From positions 14,359 to 78,358 of the forward strand of contig NZ_JBMFWL010000006.1 of assembly GCF_049965315.1 (NCBI RefSeq): a stretch of DNA of 64,000 nucleotides, given 5' to 3'. Origin of the DNA: Acidithiobacillus_B sp049965315. GTDB taxonomy: Bacteria > Pseudomonadota > Gammaproteobacteria > Acidithiobacillales > Acidithiobacillaceae. Under the pieces are notes generated by a model. That model searched no databases and was not told the DNA's origin. It was given only the letters and a program-made list of their open reading frames with translations. The stretch's first letter is position 1, and each line of letters starts with the position of its first letter. The translations under genes were made by a program, and so were the position numbers. Shown here piece after piece: positions 17,149-26,591 of this stretch.

Positions 17149-19553
17149 CGAGCAACGCGAAGTACGATTCTTCCAATATCCAGGTATTACGCGGTCTGGA
17201 GGCAGTGCGCAAAAGACCGGGCATGTATATTGGCGATACGGACGATGGCAGCGGCCTGCATCACATGGTCTTTGAAGTCGTCGATAATTCCATCGACGAA
17301 TCCCTGGGCGGCTATTGCGACACCATTGTCGTTACCATCCATAATGATGAATCGGTGAGCGTCAGCGACAACGGTCGCGGCATACCGGTGGATATGCATG
17401 CGGAAGAAGGCCGATCGGCCGCTGAAGTGATCATGACGGTGCTCCATGCCGGTGGCAAATTCGATGACAATGCCTACAAGGTGTCGGGCGGTTTGCATGG
17501 GGTGGGGGTGTCGGTGGTCAACGCCCTGTCGGAATGGCTGAAGCTGAAGATCCGCCGCGACGGTTATCACTGGACTCAGGAATACCGGGAAGGGGACCCG
17601 GTCACGCCCATCCAGCGCGGTGAGCCGTCGCGCATGCACGGGACGACCATTCATTTCAAGCCTTCCGCCAAGATCTTCACCGATATCCATTTCCATTTCG
17701 ATATCCTGGCCAAGCGGCTGCGCGAACTGGCCTTCCTCAATTCCGGCGTGCATATCACCCTGCGCGATGAACGCAGCGGGCGGGAGGAAATCTTTCATTA
17801 TCAGGGCGGGATTCGCGCCTTTGTGGAGCACCTCAATCGCAGCAAGACGCCGGTCCATCCCAGCGTCATCACCCTCACCGGGCAGCGCGACGGCATCGTC
17901 GTGGATGCCGCCCTGCAATGGAACGAGGGCTATAGCGAGGCGGTGTTCTGCTTTACCAACAACATTCCCCAGGGGGATGGCGGCACCCATCTGGCGGGCT
18001 TTCGCGGGGCGCTGACGCGCACCATGAATCAGTATATGGAACGCGAAGGGCTGGCGGCCAAGGCCAAGGTGGCCATCACCGGCGACGACGCCCGGGAAGG
18101 GTTGACGGCAGTGCTCTCGGTGAAGGTGCCGGACCCGAAGTTTTCCTCCCAGACCAAGGACAAGCTGGTGTCCAGCGAGGTCAAGCCGGTGGTGGAATCG
18201 TGCATGGCCGAGGCGTTGGCCATTTTCCTGGACGAGCATCCCAAGGAGGCCCAGGCCATCGCCGCGAAGATCATCGAGGCGGCCCGCGCCCGGGAAGCGG
18301 CCAAGCGCGCCCGGGAGCTGACCCGCCGCAAGGGCGCCCTGGATATCGCCAATCTCCCCGGCAAGCTGGCCGACTGTCAGGAAAAGGACCCGGCCAAGAG
18401 CGAGATTTACCTGGTGGAAGGGGATTCCGCCGGCGGTTCGGCCAAACAGGGCCGGGATCGCCGTCACCAGGCCATTCTGCCCCTCAAGGGCAAGATCCTC
18501 AATGTGGAGCGGGCGCGCTTTGACAAGATGCTGTCTTCGGAAGAGATCGGCACCCTCATTACCGCTCTGGGTACGGGCATCGGCAAGGACGATTTCGATG
18601 TCCTCAAGCTGCGTTATCACCGCGTGATCATCATGACCGACGCCGATGTGGATGGCAGCCATATTCGTACCCTGCTGCTGACCTTTTTTTACCGGCAGAT
18701 GCCCGCCCTGGTGGAACGCGGTTATATCTATATCGCCCAACCGCCCCTCTACAAGGTGAAAAAGGGCAAGGACGAACGTTATCTCAAGGACGACGCGGAG
18801 CTGGCGGCCTATGTACGGGAGCTGGCCATCGAAGGGGCGCGTTTTACGCCCGCCAGAGGTCAGGAAATCCTTGCCCAGGAGGATCTGGCCGGCCTGGTGC
18901 GCCAGTATCAGGGGGTCGAGGCCCTGATCCAGCGTCTGGAGCGGCGCTATCCCCAGTCGCTGCTCTGGGCGCTGGCGACGGTTGCCCCCCTGGGAGAGGA
19001 AGACCCGTCCCCGGCGGCCTGGGATGCCCTGGCGGGGCGCCTGGCGGAGATCCTGGAGGGCGCGGCCTTGCCGGGAGAGCATTTTGCCGTGGAGCGCATT
19101 GGCGAGGAGGAGTCCCTCCGGCTGATGGTGCGGCGGGAGTGGCATGGCACCCGGGAAATACGTTTTCTTGATCAGGACTTCTTCAGCAGCGGGGACTATC
19201 AGCGTTTGGCCGATTATGCCCGGCAGGTGGAGGGCATGGTGGGCGAGGGGGCCCGCATGGAACGGGGCGACAAGGGCGTGGAAGTGCTGCGCTTTCGCGG
19301 GGCTATGGAGTGGTTGCTGGCCGATGCGCGCAAGGGCGTGGGTATCCAGCGTTACAAAGGCCTGGGTGAAATGAATCCGGAACAGCTCTGGGAAACCACC
19401 ATGAACGCGGAAAACCGGCGTTTGCTGCAGGTCAATGTGGAAGATGCCGTTGCCGCCGATGAGGTCTTTTCGACCTTGATGGGTGATGCGGTGGAGCCGC
19501 GCCGCCGCTTCATCGAGGAAAATGCCCGCTTTGTTTCGCGGTTGGACATCTGA
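17145..19553 (+). CDS. gyrB: DNA gyrase subunit B
   Basis: 802 residues, close to the usual gammaproteobacterial length. The GHKL ATPase has RPGMYIGDT, VDNSIDE and GGLHGVGVSVVNALS; the Toprim part has EGDSAGGSAKQGRDR near 425 and DADVDGSHI near 498; the end KGLGEMNPEQLWETTM is the C-terminal signature. With GyrA it introduces negative supercoils. It closes the dnaA-dnaN-recF-gyrB group. Confidence 0.98.
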   Translation: MTSNAKYDSSNIQVLRGLEAVRKRPGMYIGDTDDGSGLHHMVFEVVDNSIDESLGGYCDTIVVTIHNDESVSVSDNGRGIPVDMHAEEGRSAAEVIMTVLHAGGKFDDNAYKVSGGLHGVGVSVVNALSEWLKLKIRRDGYHWTQEYREGDPVTPIQRGEPSRMHGTTIHFKPSAKIFTDIHFHFDILAKRLRELAFLNSGVHITLRDERSGREEIFHYQGGIRAFVEHLNRSKTPVHPSVITLTGQRDGIVVDAALQWNEGYSEAVFCFTNNIPQGDGGTHLAGFRGALTRTMNQYMEREGLAAKAKVAITGDDAREGLTAVLSVKVPDPKFSSQTKDKLVSSEVKPVVESCMAEALAIFLDEHPKEAQAIAAKIIEAARAREAAKRARELTRRKGALDIANLPGKLADCQEKDPAKSEIYLVEGDSAGGSAKQGRDRRHQAILPLKGKILNVERARFDKMLSSEEIGTLITALGTGIGKDDFDVLKLRYHRVIIMTDADVDGSHIRTLLLTFFYRQMPALVERGYIYIAQPPLYKVKKGKDERYLKDDAELAAYVRELAIEGARFTPARGQEILAQEDLAGLVRQYQGVEALIQRLERRYPQSLLWALATVAPLGEEDPSPAAWDALAGRLAEILEGAALPGEHFAVERIGEEESLRLMVRREWHGTREIRFLDQDFFSSGDYQRLADYARQVEGMVGEGARMERGDKGVEVLRFRGAMEWLLADARKGVGIQRYKGLGEMNPEQLWETTMNAENRRLLQVNVEDAVAADEVFSTLMGDAVEPRRRFIEENARFVSRLDI

Positions 19554-19590
19554 CGGCGGAGTCGTCCTGCGGTTTTCGGATAATGGTGGT

Positions 19591-20385
19591 TTAGGCGGCC
19601 TGGATATGGTCCAGGGCCACGGGCACGACCCAGTGGATAATTTCCATGCGCCCGTCGTGGTGTTCGACCAGGGCGGTGCAGCTTTCCACCCAGTCGCCGT
19701 CGTTGTAGTACAGCACGCCGTTGATGGTCTTTTGCTCGGGGTGGTGGATGTGACCGCAGATCACGCCGTCGTAGCCGCGGCGCAGGGTTTCCTCCGCGAG
19801 CAGGGATTCGTAGTCGTTGATGAACTGGACGGCCTTTTTCACGTGGTATTTGATGTAGGCGCTCAGCGACCAATGGCGGCGCACGCCGAGGAGCGCAAAG
19901 AGGCGTTGCAGGTGGCGGTTCAGCCAGAGCAGGAGGGTGTAACCGTGATCACCCAGGCGGGTCAGCCATTGGGCATAGCGCATGGCGGCGTCAAACCGGT
20001 CGCCATGGATGACCCAGAAACGTTTGCCGTCGGCGCTTTGATGCACATAGTCTTCGAGGATGGCAATCTCTCCCAGGGCGATGCTGGCCCCTTCCACATG
20101 GACCAGTTCCGAGAGCAATTCGAAGATGGGGTCATGATTGCCGCGGATGTAACGCACCTGCACCCCGGCCCGGGCCATGCGCAGGATCTTCTGGATGACC
20201 GTGTTGTGGCTTTTGGGCCAGTACCAGCGGATCTTGAGGCGCCAGAGGTCAATGATGTCGCCGACGAGGAATAGCTGCTCGCAGGAATGCTGGCGCAAAA
20301 AGTCGAGCAGGCTCTCGGCCTGGCAGCCGCGGGTGCCGAGGTGGATGTCGGAGAGGAATATGGAGCGGTACAGGGCCTGGTTCAT
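19591..20385 (-). CDS. UDP-2,3-diacylglucosamine hydrolase-like metallophosphoesterase
   Basis: 264 residues with the complete calcineurin-like metal site: SDIHLG, VGDIIDLW, RGNHD, HGDRFD and GHIHHPE. This places it in the LpxH-like group (COG2908), whose best-known member cleaves UDP-2,3-diacylglucosamine in lipid A synthesis; several paralogous branches exist, so the substrate is not proven. ATG 20385 has AGGAGA six bases upstream; the longer frame lacks homology. It is convergent with gyrB and divergent from the large oxidoreductase. Confidence 0.82.
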   Translation of the reverse strand: MNQALYRSIFLSDIHLGTRGCQAESLLDFLRQHSCEQLFLVGDIIDLWRLKIRWYWPKSHNTVIQKILRMARAGVQVRYIRGNHDPIFELLSELVHVEGASIALGEIAILEDYVHQSADGKRFWVIHGDRFDAAMRYAQWLTRLGDHGYTLLLWLNRHLQRLFALLGVRRHWSLSAYIKYHVKKAVQFINDYESLLAEETLRRGYDGVICGHIHHPEQKTINGVLYYNDGDWVESCTALVEHHDGRMEIIHWVVPVALDHIQAA

Positions 20386-20539
20386 GAACGTCTCCTGGTG
20401 CTTTCTGGTTCGCGCCGGGGCGCTGTTATAAAATGGCGGGCCGCCGCCCGAGGGCGTTTTCTTCCAGCGCCCGGCGGGGTTGTCATGATCTGCGCAGGGC
20501 GCTGTTCGTGATATATTGCCAGGGAAATATGACAATTTG

Positions 20540-23500
20540 ATGAAACCTGGATCCATTGGCGGTACCGTCGCTTTCACGTGGGATGGTGACCGGCCTTTTT
20601 CCTTCTTGCGGCAGGAGATGATGGTGCTCAATCCCCTTGGTTTTAGCTATTCGGAACTTTTCACCGAAGCGGGCTTGGCCCGTCTGGACGGCGACTTCCT
20701 GCGCTATCTGGGCGAGCAGGATGCGGGCCTGCGCGATGGCTTGCTGGCGTATCGGCTCGGGACCGAGGTCCGCGATGGCCAGTCCCGCAGTGCCCTGCTG
20801 CTGGCGGTGGCGCCCCATCTGGAAAGCTTTGTGGCCCGGCTTTTCCGCATCGAGGCGGAGGCAGCGGCGCTGCAGGCGCAAACCCGCAGCCATGATGTGG
20901 TCATGGCCTTCAAGAAGCACTTCGTGCTGCGCCGGGCGCGCCGCTACCGCGGCGAGTTTCCCCGTTCCTTTGCGGACCTGCAGCAGTGGCTGGACGAGGA
21001 GATCCGGCGCCACGGCTTTTCGGCTGGGGACCGGGAATGGGCCATTGCCCGTCTGGGGGAGATCTGGCTGGCGGACGAAGGGGCCTTCGCGCCGGAAATG
21101 GAGGGTCTGACCCAGTGGTGCGCCCTGGCCCTGAACGACCCGCAAGCGGCGCAGGCGGTGGCGGACTGGCCCAGTTTCCGCCTGCCGCAACGGGTGGATC
21201 CGACGGACTTGGTGCCCTTGGAGCGCCTGCCGCGGGGGGCCTGCATGGAAGTGCAGGTGGCCCCGCCCGCGCAGTGGCGCCGGCGCGACGGGTTTCACCT
21301 CACCGATACGCGCATGGGCGCCCGCGGGGTGCAGAGCGAGGTCCATTATTGCCTCTATTGCCATGATCACGACGGCGACTTTTGTGCCAAAGGCTTCCCG
21401 GAGAAAAAGGGGGTGCCGGAACTGGGGCTGAAGATCGATCCCCTGGGGGTCACCCTGACGGGCTGCCCGCTGGAGGAAAAGATCTCCGAGATGCACCTGC
21501 TTAAGCGCGACGGCTTCGGCGTGGCCGCCCTGGCCATGGTGATGGTGGACAATCCCATGGTTCCCGCCACGGGTCACCGCATCTGCAATGACTGCATGAA
21601 GGCCTGCATCTATCAAAAGCAGGATCCGGTGAATATCCCCGAGATCGAGACCCGGGTCCTCACCGACGTGCTGGGCCTGCCCTGGGGGGTGGAGATTTAC
21701 GATCTCTTCACGCGCTGGAACCCCCTGCGGGATCGCCAATATCTGCCCAGGCCCTATAGCGGTCGCAAGGTCCTGGTGGCCGGCATGGGGCCGGCGGGCT
21801 TCACCATGGCCCATCACCTCACCCAGGAGGGTTGTGCCGTGGTGGGCATCGACGGGCTCAAGATCGAGCCGCTGCCCGTCCAGTGGCTCGATGCCCCGGT
21901 GCGCGACTGGAGTGAGTTGCAGGAAGACCTGGATGAACGGCTCCTGCTGGGCTTCGGCGGCGTGGCGGAGTATGGCATCACCGTGCGCTGGGACAAGAAT
22001 TTCCTCAAGCTCATCTATCTCAGCCTGGCGCGGCGCGCCCGCTTTCAGCTCTTTGGCGGCGTGCGCCTGGGCGGGACCATCACCCTGGAGGATGCCTGGG
22101 CGCTGGGCTTCGACCATGTCTGCATCGCCACCGGCGCGGGCTTGCCGCGCATCGTGCCCATGGGCGAGAGCCTGGCCCGGGGCATGCGCCAGGCCAGCGA
22201 CTTCCTCATGGCGCTGCAGCTCACCGGCGCGGGCAAGAAGAGCAGTCTGGCCAATCTGCAGGTGCGCCTGCCGGCGGTGGTCATCGGCGGCGGGCTGACG
22301 GCGGTGGACACGGCTACGGAGGTCCAGGCCTACTACATCAAGCAGGTGGAGAAGGTCCTCGACCGCTACGAAGCCATGTCGTCCACCCTGGGCGAGGAGA
22401 AACTGCACGGAGGGCTCTCCCAGGAGGACGGCCAGATCCTGGAAGAGTTCCTGGCCCATGGTCGGGCCGTCCGCGCGGAACGGCGGCGCGCCGCCGCGGC
22501 CGGGGAGTTGCCCAATTTCGTGCCGCTGCTGCAGGCCTGGGGCGGGGTCACCCTGGCCTACCGCAAGGGGATGAGCCAGTCGCCCGCCTATACCCGCAAT
22601 CACGAGGAACTCATCAAGGCCATGCAGGAAGGGCTTTTCTATGCCGAAGGCCTGGACCCCCTGCGCGCCGAACTGGACGTCTATGGGCATATCGAACGCA
22701 TGGTCTTTCGGCGCATGACCGAGGTGGAGGGCCAGTGGCTGAACAGCAGCGCGGAGGTGGAGCTGCCGGCGCGGGCGGTCTTCATCGCCGCCGGGACCGT
22801 GCCCAACACCATTTACGAGCGGGAATACCCTGGCACCTTCGTCCTCGACGGCGACCATTTCCAGACCCACATCGCCCATGGGGAGGGCTTGCAGGCCGTG
22901 CAGGTGGCCGCCCACTGCAAGGCGCCGGAAGCGGGCCCCTTCACTTCCTATGCCCATGACCGGCAGCGCATCAGCTTCATTGGCGATACCCATCCGGTCT
23001 TCCATGGCAGCGTCGTGAAGGCCATTGCTTCGGCCAAGGCCGCCTACCCGCAGGTCATGGCCGTGCTCGAGGCCATGCCGGCGCTGGCCGACGACCTGGC
23101 GGCGTTCCGCGCGCGGATGGCCGATGCCCTTACGGCGCGGGTGCTGCGCATCGACCGGACGAATCCGGCGGTGGCCGAGCTCTGGGTGCGCGCGCCGTTG
23201 GCGGCACGGAATTTCCGGCCGGGGCAGTTCTTTCGCCTGCAGACCTTCGAGGCTACCAGCCCCATGCAATCGGGGACGCGCCTGCAGATCCCGGTGCTCA
23301 CGGTGAGCGGAGCGGGGGTGGAAGGGGATGCCATCCGCCTCCTGGTCCTGCAATGGGGGACCGGGCCACGCCTCGTGGGCCGCCTGCAGCCCGGGGACCC
23401 GCTGGTCCTCATGGGCCCCACCGGGGCGCCCACCCATATTCCCCAGGGGCAGACCATTCTGGTGGTGGCCGGGCGCTGGGGGGCCGCCGTGATGCTGGAT

Positions 23501-24106
23501 ATCGGCCCCGCCCTGCGCGCCGCGGGCAACCGGGTCCTCTACGTGGCGGCGCTGGGACGGGCCAGCGAGCTGGATCACCAGGATGAACTGGAAGCGGCGG
23601 CGGACCAGATCATCTGGTGTACGGCGACGGGACCGTGCATCCAGGCACGGCGGCCCCAGGATTGCGCGGTGGCAGCTGCGGACATGGTGGAACTCCTGCG
23701 CGCCTATGGCGCCGGAGAGCTTGGCCCGGAGGGTAGGGCGGGGATCGCGCTGGCGACGGTGGATCGCCTCATGGTCATGGGTTCCACCGGCCTGCTCAAG
23801 GGCTTTCAGCAGGCCCTGAAGGGGGTGTTGCAGCCCTATTTCCGCGCCGATCTGCAGGCGACGGCAACGGTGGGCAGCCCCATGCAGTGCATGCTCAAGG
23901 GCGTTTGCGCCCAGTGTCTGCAGTGGCAGATCGATCCGGAAACGGGTCAGCGCACCCGGGCGGTGTTCTCCTGCGCCGAGCAGGATCAGCCCCTCGCCTG
24001 GGTAGACCTGGACAACCTGACCGCCCGGCAGACGCAAAACCGTCTGCTGGAACGGATCTCCAGCCAGTGGCTGGATCATGTGCTGGCGCACGGCGCGGGG
24101 GAGTAG
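20540..24106 (+). CDS. Giant single-chain FAD/NAD(P) Fe-S oxidoreductase (GltD/NfnB-like plus PyrK/NfnA-like fusion)
   Basis: 1188 residues from ATG 20540 (a TTG at 20516 is possible). Four regions are visible: a poorly conserved 260-residue N-terminus; cysteine-rich blocks HYCLYC (about 269-273) and CNDCMKAC (C349, C352, C356) like the Fe-S part of glutamate-synthase small subunits; an FAD/NAD(P) reductase with GMGPAG near 415 and a second dinucleotide fold GGGLTAVD near 582; and from about 863 a ferredoxin-reductase domain (FRPGQFFRL, GPTGAP) ending in four cysteines C1117, C1123, C1126, C1145 as in PyrK. It looks like both subunits of an NADH-dependent ferredoxin:NADP oxidoreductase or sulfide dehydrogenase in one chain. 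Soluble; no signal peptide. Reaction is inference. Confidence 0.7.
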   Translation: MKPGSIGGTVAFTWDGDRPFSFLRQEMMVLNPLGFSYSELFTEAGLARLDGDFLRYLGEQDAGLRDGLLAYRLGTEVRDGQSRSALLLAVAPHLESFVARLFRIEAEAAALQAQTRSHDVVMAFKKHFVLRRARRYRGEFPRSFADLQQWLDEEIRRHGFSAGDREWAIARLGEIWLADEGAFAPEMEGLTQWCALALNDPQAAQAVADWPSFRLPQRVDPTDLVPLERLPRGACMEVQVAPPAQWRRRDGFHLTDTRMGARGVQSEVHYCLYCHDHDGDFCAKGFPEKKGVPELGLKIDPLGVTLTGCPLEEKISEMHLLKRDGFGVAALAMVMVDNPMVPATGHRICNDCMKACIYQKQDPVNIPEIETRVLTDVLGLPWGVEIYDLFTRWNPLRDRQYLPRPYSGRKVLVAGMGPAGFTMAHHLTQEGCAVVGIDGLKIEPLPVQWLDAPVRDWSELQEDLDERLLLGFGGVAEYGITVRWDKNFLKLIYLSLARRARFQLFGGVRLGGTITLEDAWALGFDHVCIATGAGLPRIVPMGESLARGMRQASDFLMALQLTGAGKKSSLANLQVRLPAVVIGGGLTAVDTATEVQAYYIKQVEKVLDRYEAMSSTLGEEKLHGGLSQEDGQILEEFLAHGRAVRAERRRAAAAGELPNFVPLLQAWGGVTLAYRKGMSQSPAYTRNHEELIKAMQEGLFYAEGLDPLRAELDVYGHIERMVFRRMTEVEGQWLNSSAEVELPARAVFIAAGTVPNTIYEREYPGTFVLDGDHFQTHIAHGEGLQAVQVAAHCKAPEAGPFTSYAHDRQRISFIGDTHPVFHGSVVKAIASAKAAYPQVMAVLEAMPALADDLAAFRARMADALTARVLRIDRTNPAVAELWVRAPLAARNFRPGQFFRLQTFEATSPMQSGTRLQIPVLTVSGAGVEGDAIRLLVLQWGTGPRLVGRLQPGDPLVLMGPTGAPTHIPQGQTILVVAGRWGAAVMLDIGPALRAAGNRVLYVAALGRASELDHQDELEAAADQIIWCTATGPCIQARRPQDCAVAAADMVELLRAYGAGELGPEGRAGIALATVDRLMVMGSTGLLKGFQQALKGVLQPYFRADLQATATVGSPMQCMLKGVCAQCLQWQIDPETGQRTRAVFSCAEQDQPLAWVDLDNLTARQTQNRLLERISSQWLDHVLAHGAGE

Positions 24107-24212
24107 GGGTTAACCGCTTGGGATGGCCCCGGAACTCTTCGCTTTTTGCTGCCAGTGTAGCTCAGCAGTAATGGGGCGTGCCAGCCGGGGGTGTGGCAGA
24201 GGAGGGGTATCT

Positions 24213-24668
24213 ATGAAGAGGATGGGGGCGTGGCGCGGGGGATGGGTGTCCATCCTGTTGGGGCTGGGAATGTTGCTGGGTTTCGCGCCGGCGTGGAGTG
24301 CCGCGGAGCCGGCCTGGGGCAACGGGCCCTATCGCATGCTCTTTGAAGTGGATTCGGCGCAACCGGCGGCCTGGAATATGACCCTCGGTGCGGTGGCCCA
24401 CATCGTCAAGCGGGTTGGCATTCCGCCGGCCCGACTGGAGGTCCTGGCCTGGGGACCGGGTTTGCGGATGCTCCGGAAAGATGCTCCGGACGCCATGGAG
24501 ATCTCCATCCTGCAGATGCGCGGGGTACGCTTCGCAGCCTGCCAGACGTCCATGAAGCGGCTGCATATCCGGCCCCGCGATCTGGCCCCCGGAGTGACCG
24601 TGGTGGCCGGCGGCATGGCGGAGTTGATGAAACGCCACAACGCGGGTTGGGCCGAGGTAAAAATGTAA
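24213..24668 (+). CDS. Exported DsrE-like protein
   Basis: 151 residues. A signal peptide (GGWVSILLGLGMLLG, cleavage likely after AWSAAE) precedes a DsrE/DsrF-type domain of about 115 residues: RMLFEVDSA, LEVLAWGPGLRML, and the conserved cysteine in VRFAACQTSMKRL. DsrE-family proteins bind sulfur on such cysteines or serve related small-molecule roles; periplasmic versions are common in sulfur oxidisers. GGAGGGG lies just upstream of ATG 24213. It follows the giant oxidoreductase by 106 bases and may be co-transcribed; a shared sulfur role is inference. Confidence 0.7.
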   Translation: MKRMGAWRGGWVSILLGLGMLLGFAPAWSAAEPAWGNGPYRMLFEVDSAQPAAWNMTLGAVAHIVKRVGIPPARLEVLAWGPGLRMLRKDAPDAMEISILQMRGVRFAACQTSMKRLHIRPRDLAPGVTVVAGGMAELMKRHNAGWAEVKM

Positions 24669-24725
24669 GGGCCTGGCAGAGCCATTTCCCCGGCGCTAGC
24701 GGTCCTGCCGTTTTTGCGCGGGCTC

Positions 24726-24977
24726 CTAGTGCTGATCGGGGAAGAGGATATTCAACTCCAGCACTTCGTAATCGCCACGCCGCTCCATGGTCACCTTGAT
24801 CTTGTCCTGATCAACGGGGATATATTTGCCGATGACAGCCAGGAGCTCGGCCTGGAGGGCGGGGAGAAAGTCCGGGGCGTCGGCGGCCCGTTCATGGGCG
24901 AGGATGAGCTGCAGCCGCTCCTTGGCCACGCTCGCGGTCTTTTTGCGGGTGCCGAGAAAATAATCCAGTAGCGACAT
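24726..24977 (-). CDS. minE: Cell division topological specificity factor MinE
   Basis: 83 residues. MSLLDYFLG at the start is the membrane-binding helix, KERLQLILAHERA the MinD-contact strand/helix, and LQAELLAVIGKYIPVD the dimer domain. MinE drives the pole-to-pole oscillation of MinD-MinC. It begins one base after minD with GGAGG overlapping the minD end. It is the last gene of a long reverse operon. Confidence 0.97.
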   Translation of the reverse strand: MSLLDYFLGTRKKTASVAKERLQLILAHERAADAPDFLPALQAELLAVIGKYIPVDQDKIKVTMERRGDYEVLELNILFPDQH

Positions 24978-24978
24978 C

Positions 24979-25788
24979 TCAGCCTCCAAACAAGCGTTTG
25001 AAAAATCCCGTTCTTTCGGGTTGGGTAAAGCGTAGGGGGCGATCCTCGCCGAGAAAGCGGGCCACCACGTCTTCATAGGCCGCTGCGACATCGGTGCCCT
25101 TCATGTGGATGGCCGGAATGCCCTGGTTGGAGGCCTGCAGCACGCTCTCGGACTCGGGGATCACGCCCAGTAGGGGGATGCGCAGGAGTTCCTGGACGTC
25201 TTCGATGGAGAGCATTTCGCCCCCTTGCACCCGTTTGGGGGCGTAGCGGGTGAGCAGCAGGTGTTCCTTGACCGGCTCCTGCCCCGCCTCGGCACGGCGC
25301 GAACGGGCGGCGATGATCCCCAGGATGCGGTCGGAGTCGCGGACCGAGGAGACTTCCGGGTTGGTCACGACGATGGCCTCATCGGCATGATACAGGGCCA
25401 TCAGCGCGCCGCGCTCGATGCCTGCCGGCGAGTCGCACACGATGTAGTCGAAGTCCTGCCGGAGCTCCTCCATGATGGCGGCCACGCCTTCCTGGGTGAG
25501 GGCGTCCTTGTCCCGCGTCTGGGAGGTGGGGAGGACATACAGATTTTCGCAATGCTTGTCTTTGATCAGGGCTTGCTGGAGGCGGGCTTCGCCATGGATG
25601 ACGTTGACGACGTCATATACCACACGGCGTTCGCAGCCGAGCACGAGGTCAAGATTGCGCAGGCCCACGTCAAAATCGATGACCACGGTACGGTGTCCGC
25701 GCAGGGCCAGGCCGCTGGCGAAGGCGGCGCTGGTGGTGGTCTTGCCGACGCCTCCCTTTCCGGATGTCACGACAACGATTCTAGCCAA
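24979..25788 (-). CDS. minD: Septum site-determining ATPase MinD
   Basis: 269 residues. The deviant Walker A SGKGGVGKTTT is at the N-terminus, DFDVGLRNLDL follows, and the amphipathic membrane-targeting tail is visible as RTGFFKRLFGG. MinD recruits MinC to the membrane and is released by MinE. It lies between minC (12 bases) and minE (1 base). Confidence 0.98.
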   Translation of the reverse strand: MARIVVVTSGKGGVGKTTTSAAFASGLALRGHRTVVIDFDVGLRNLDLVLGCERRVVYDVVNVIHGEARLQQALIKDKHCENLYVLPTSQTRDKDALTQEGVAAIMEELRQDFDYIVCDSPAGIERGALMALYHADEAIVVTNPEVSSVRDSDRILGIIAARSRRAEAGQEPVKEHLLLTRYAPKRVQGGEMLSIEDVQELLRIPLLGVIPESESVLQASNQGIPAIHMKGTDVAAAYEDVVARFLGEDRPLRFTQPERTGFFKRLFGG

Positions 25789-25800
25789 GGTGCTTTCCTC

Positions 25801-26562
25801 TCAAGTATTGCGACCGCCCAGCGGCGCGATGTGTAACTGTTCGTTGGTGGTGAAAACCTGGCTCGCCTGGCCCCATTGCTCCAGATGGGGTTCGGGCATG
25901 CGATAGAGTCCGGCAATGGAAACCAGTTCGGCCTCCAGGGCGCTGCAAAAGATCCGCGCCGTCTCGTCACCCGACACCCCTGCCAGGGCCCTTCCCCGTA
26001 AGGGAGCATAAACGTGAATATGGCCATCCGCCAGGATCTCGGCCCCGGCGTTGACCACCCCGAGGCAGATGAGATCGCCGCCGCGGGCGTATACCCGCTG
26101 GCCGCTGCGGATGGGGTGTTCGATGAGCAGGGTCCCGCGCTGCTGGACAGCGCTCGCCGCCGGGGTCGCTGCGGGCTCGGCCTGGCGCTCCTGGCCGCGC
26201 AGGATGGGCAGATGGTGCTCGCTGGCGAGCTGCTGCTGCTCAGGGGCGGCATTGCGCACGCCTACGGGCAACAGTTGCGCGTTGCGCAGGACGGCGAGGA
26301 TCTCTCCCAGGGCCAGGGACGCCTCGCCGTGGATGGCCGAGAGATCCAGCACGACCGGGGCGTTTTTCAACAAGGCGGCCGCGGCGGGGTTGCGCTGGCG
26401 TTCTTCCCGGAGGCGCGTGGCCAGTTGCTGCGCATCGGGGCTTTCCAGGCTGAGGACGGAAAGGGTGAAGACCCCGCCCGAGAGGCGCAGGATGCCTGGC
26501 CGGCCTTCCTGGGCGGAGGCCGCCGTTCCATGCATGGGAGGTGATCCTGTTGGCCTAGCCAT
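25801..26562 (-). CDS. minC: Septum site-determining protein MinC
   Basis: 253 residues: an N-terminal FtsZ-inhibiting domain (VVLDLSAIHG block) and a C-terminal beta-helix with VRSGQ-type repeat, here HPIRSGQRVYARGGDLICLGVVNAGAEI (blocks: IRSGQRVYA, GGDLICLG, NAGAEILADG) and HVYAPLRGRALAG. The ATG at 26562 abuts a parS-like site that extends upstream over 26562-26577, so ParB binding there could touch minCDE expression or merely mark the chromosome. Confidence 0.96.
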   Translation of the reverse strand: MARPTGSPPMHGTAASAQEGRPGILRLSGGVFTLSVLSLESPDAQQLATRLREERQRNPAAAALLKNAPVVLDLSAIHGEASLALGEILAVLRNAQLLPVGVRNAAPEQQQLASEHHLPILRGQERQAEPAATPAASAVQQRGTLLIEHPIRSGQRVYARGGDLICLGVVNAGAEILADGHIHVYAPLRGRALAGVSGDETARIFCSALEAELVSIAGLYRMPEPHLEQWGQASQVFTTNEQLHIAPLGGRNT

Positions 26563-26577
26563 GTTTCACGTGGAACA
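26562..26577. promoter_or_regulatory. parS: parS (ParB-binding site) at the minC start
   Basis: TGTTTCACGTGGAACA matches the bacterial parS palindrome TGTTTCACGTGAAACA at 15 of 16 positions; the single change makes its right half the other common parS form. It lies between fdxA and minC, in the only gap over 12 bases within the reverse operon. Confidence 0.8.
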
Positions 26578-26591
26578 TCGGCATTGTCCCT

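Noticed and set aside
19834..19849. CACGTG-containing sites (also near 20573 and 58374) as extra parS
   Set aside because: Five or so mismatches to the 16-bp consensus and inside constrained coding sequence.
20483..24091. 1202-codon open frame antisense to the giant oxidoreductase
   Set aside because: No motifs and biased composition; it mirrors the codon use of the forward gene, which has clear FAD and Fe-S motifs.
24107..24212. tRNA-like string GTAGCTCAGCAG upstream of the DsrE-like gene
   Set aside because: No acceptor stem, anticodon arm or T-loop around it.
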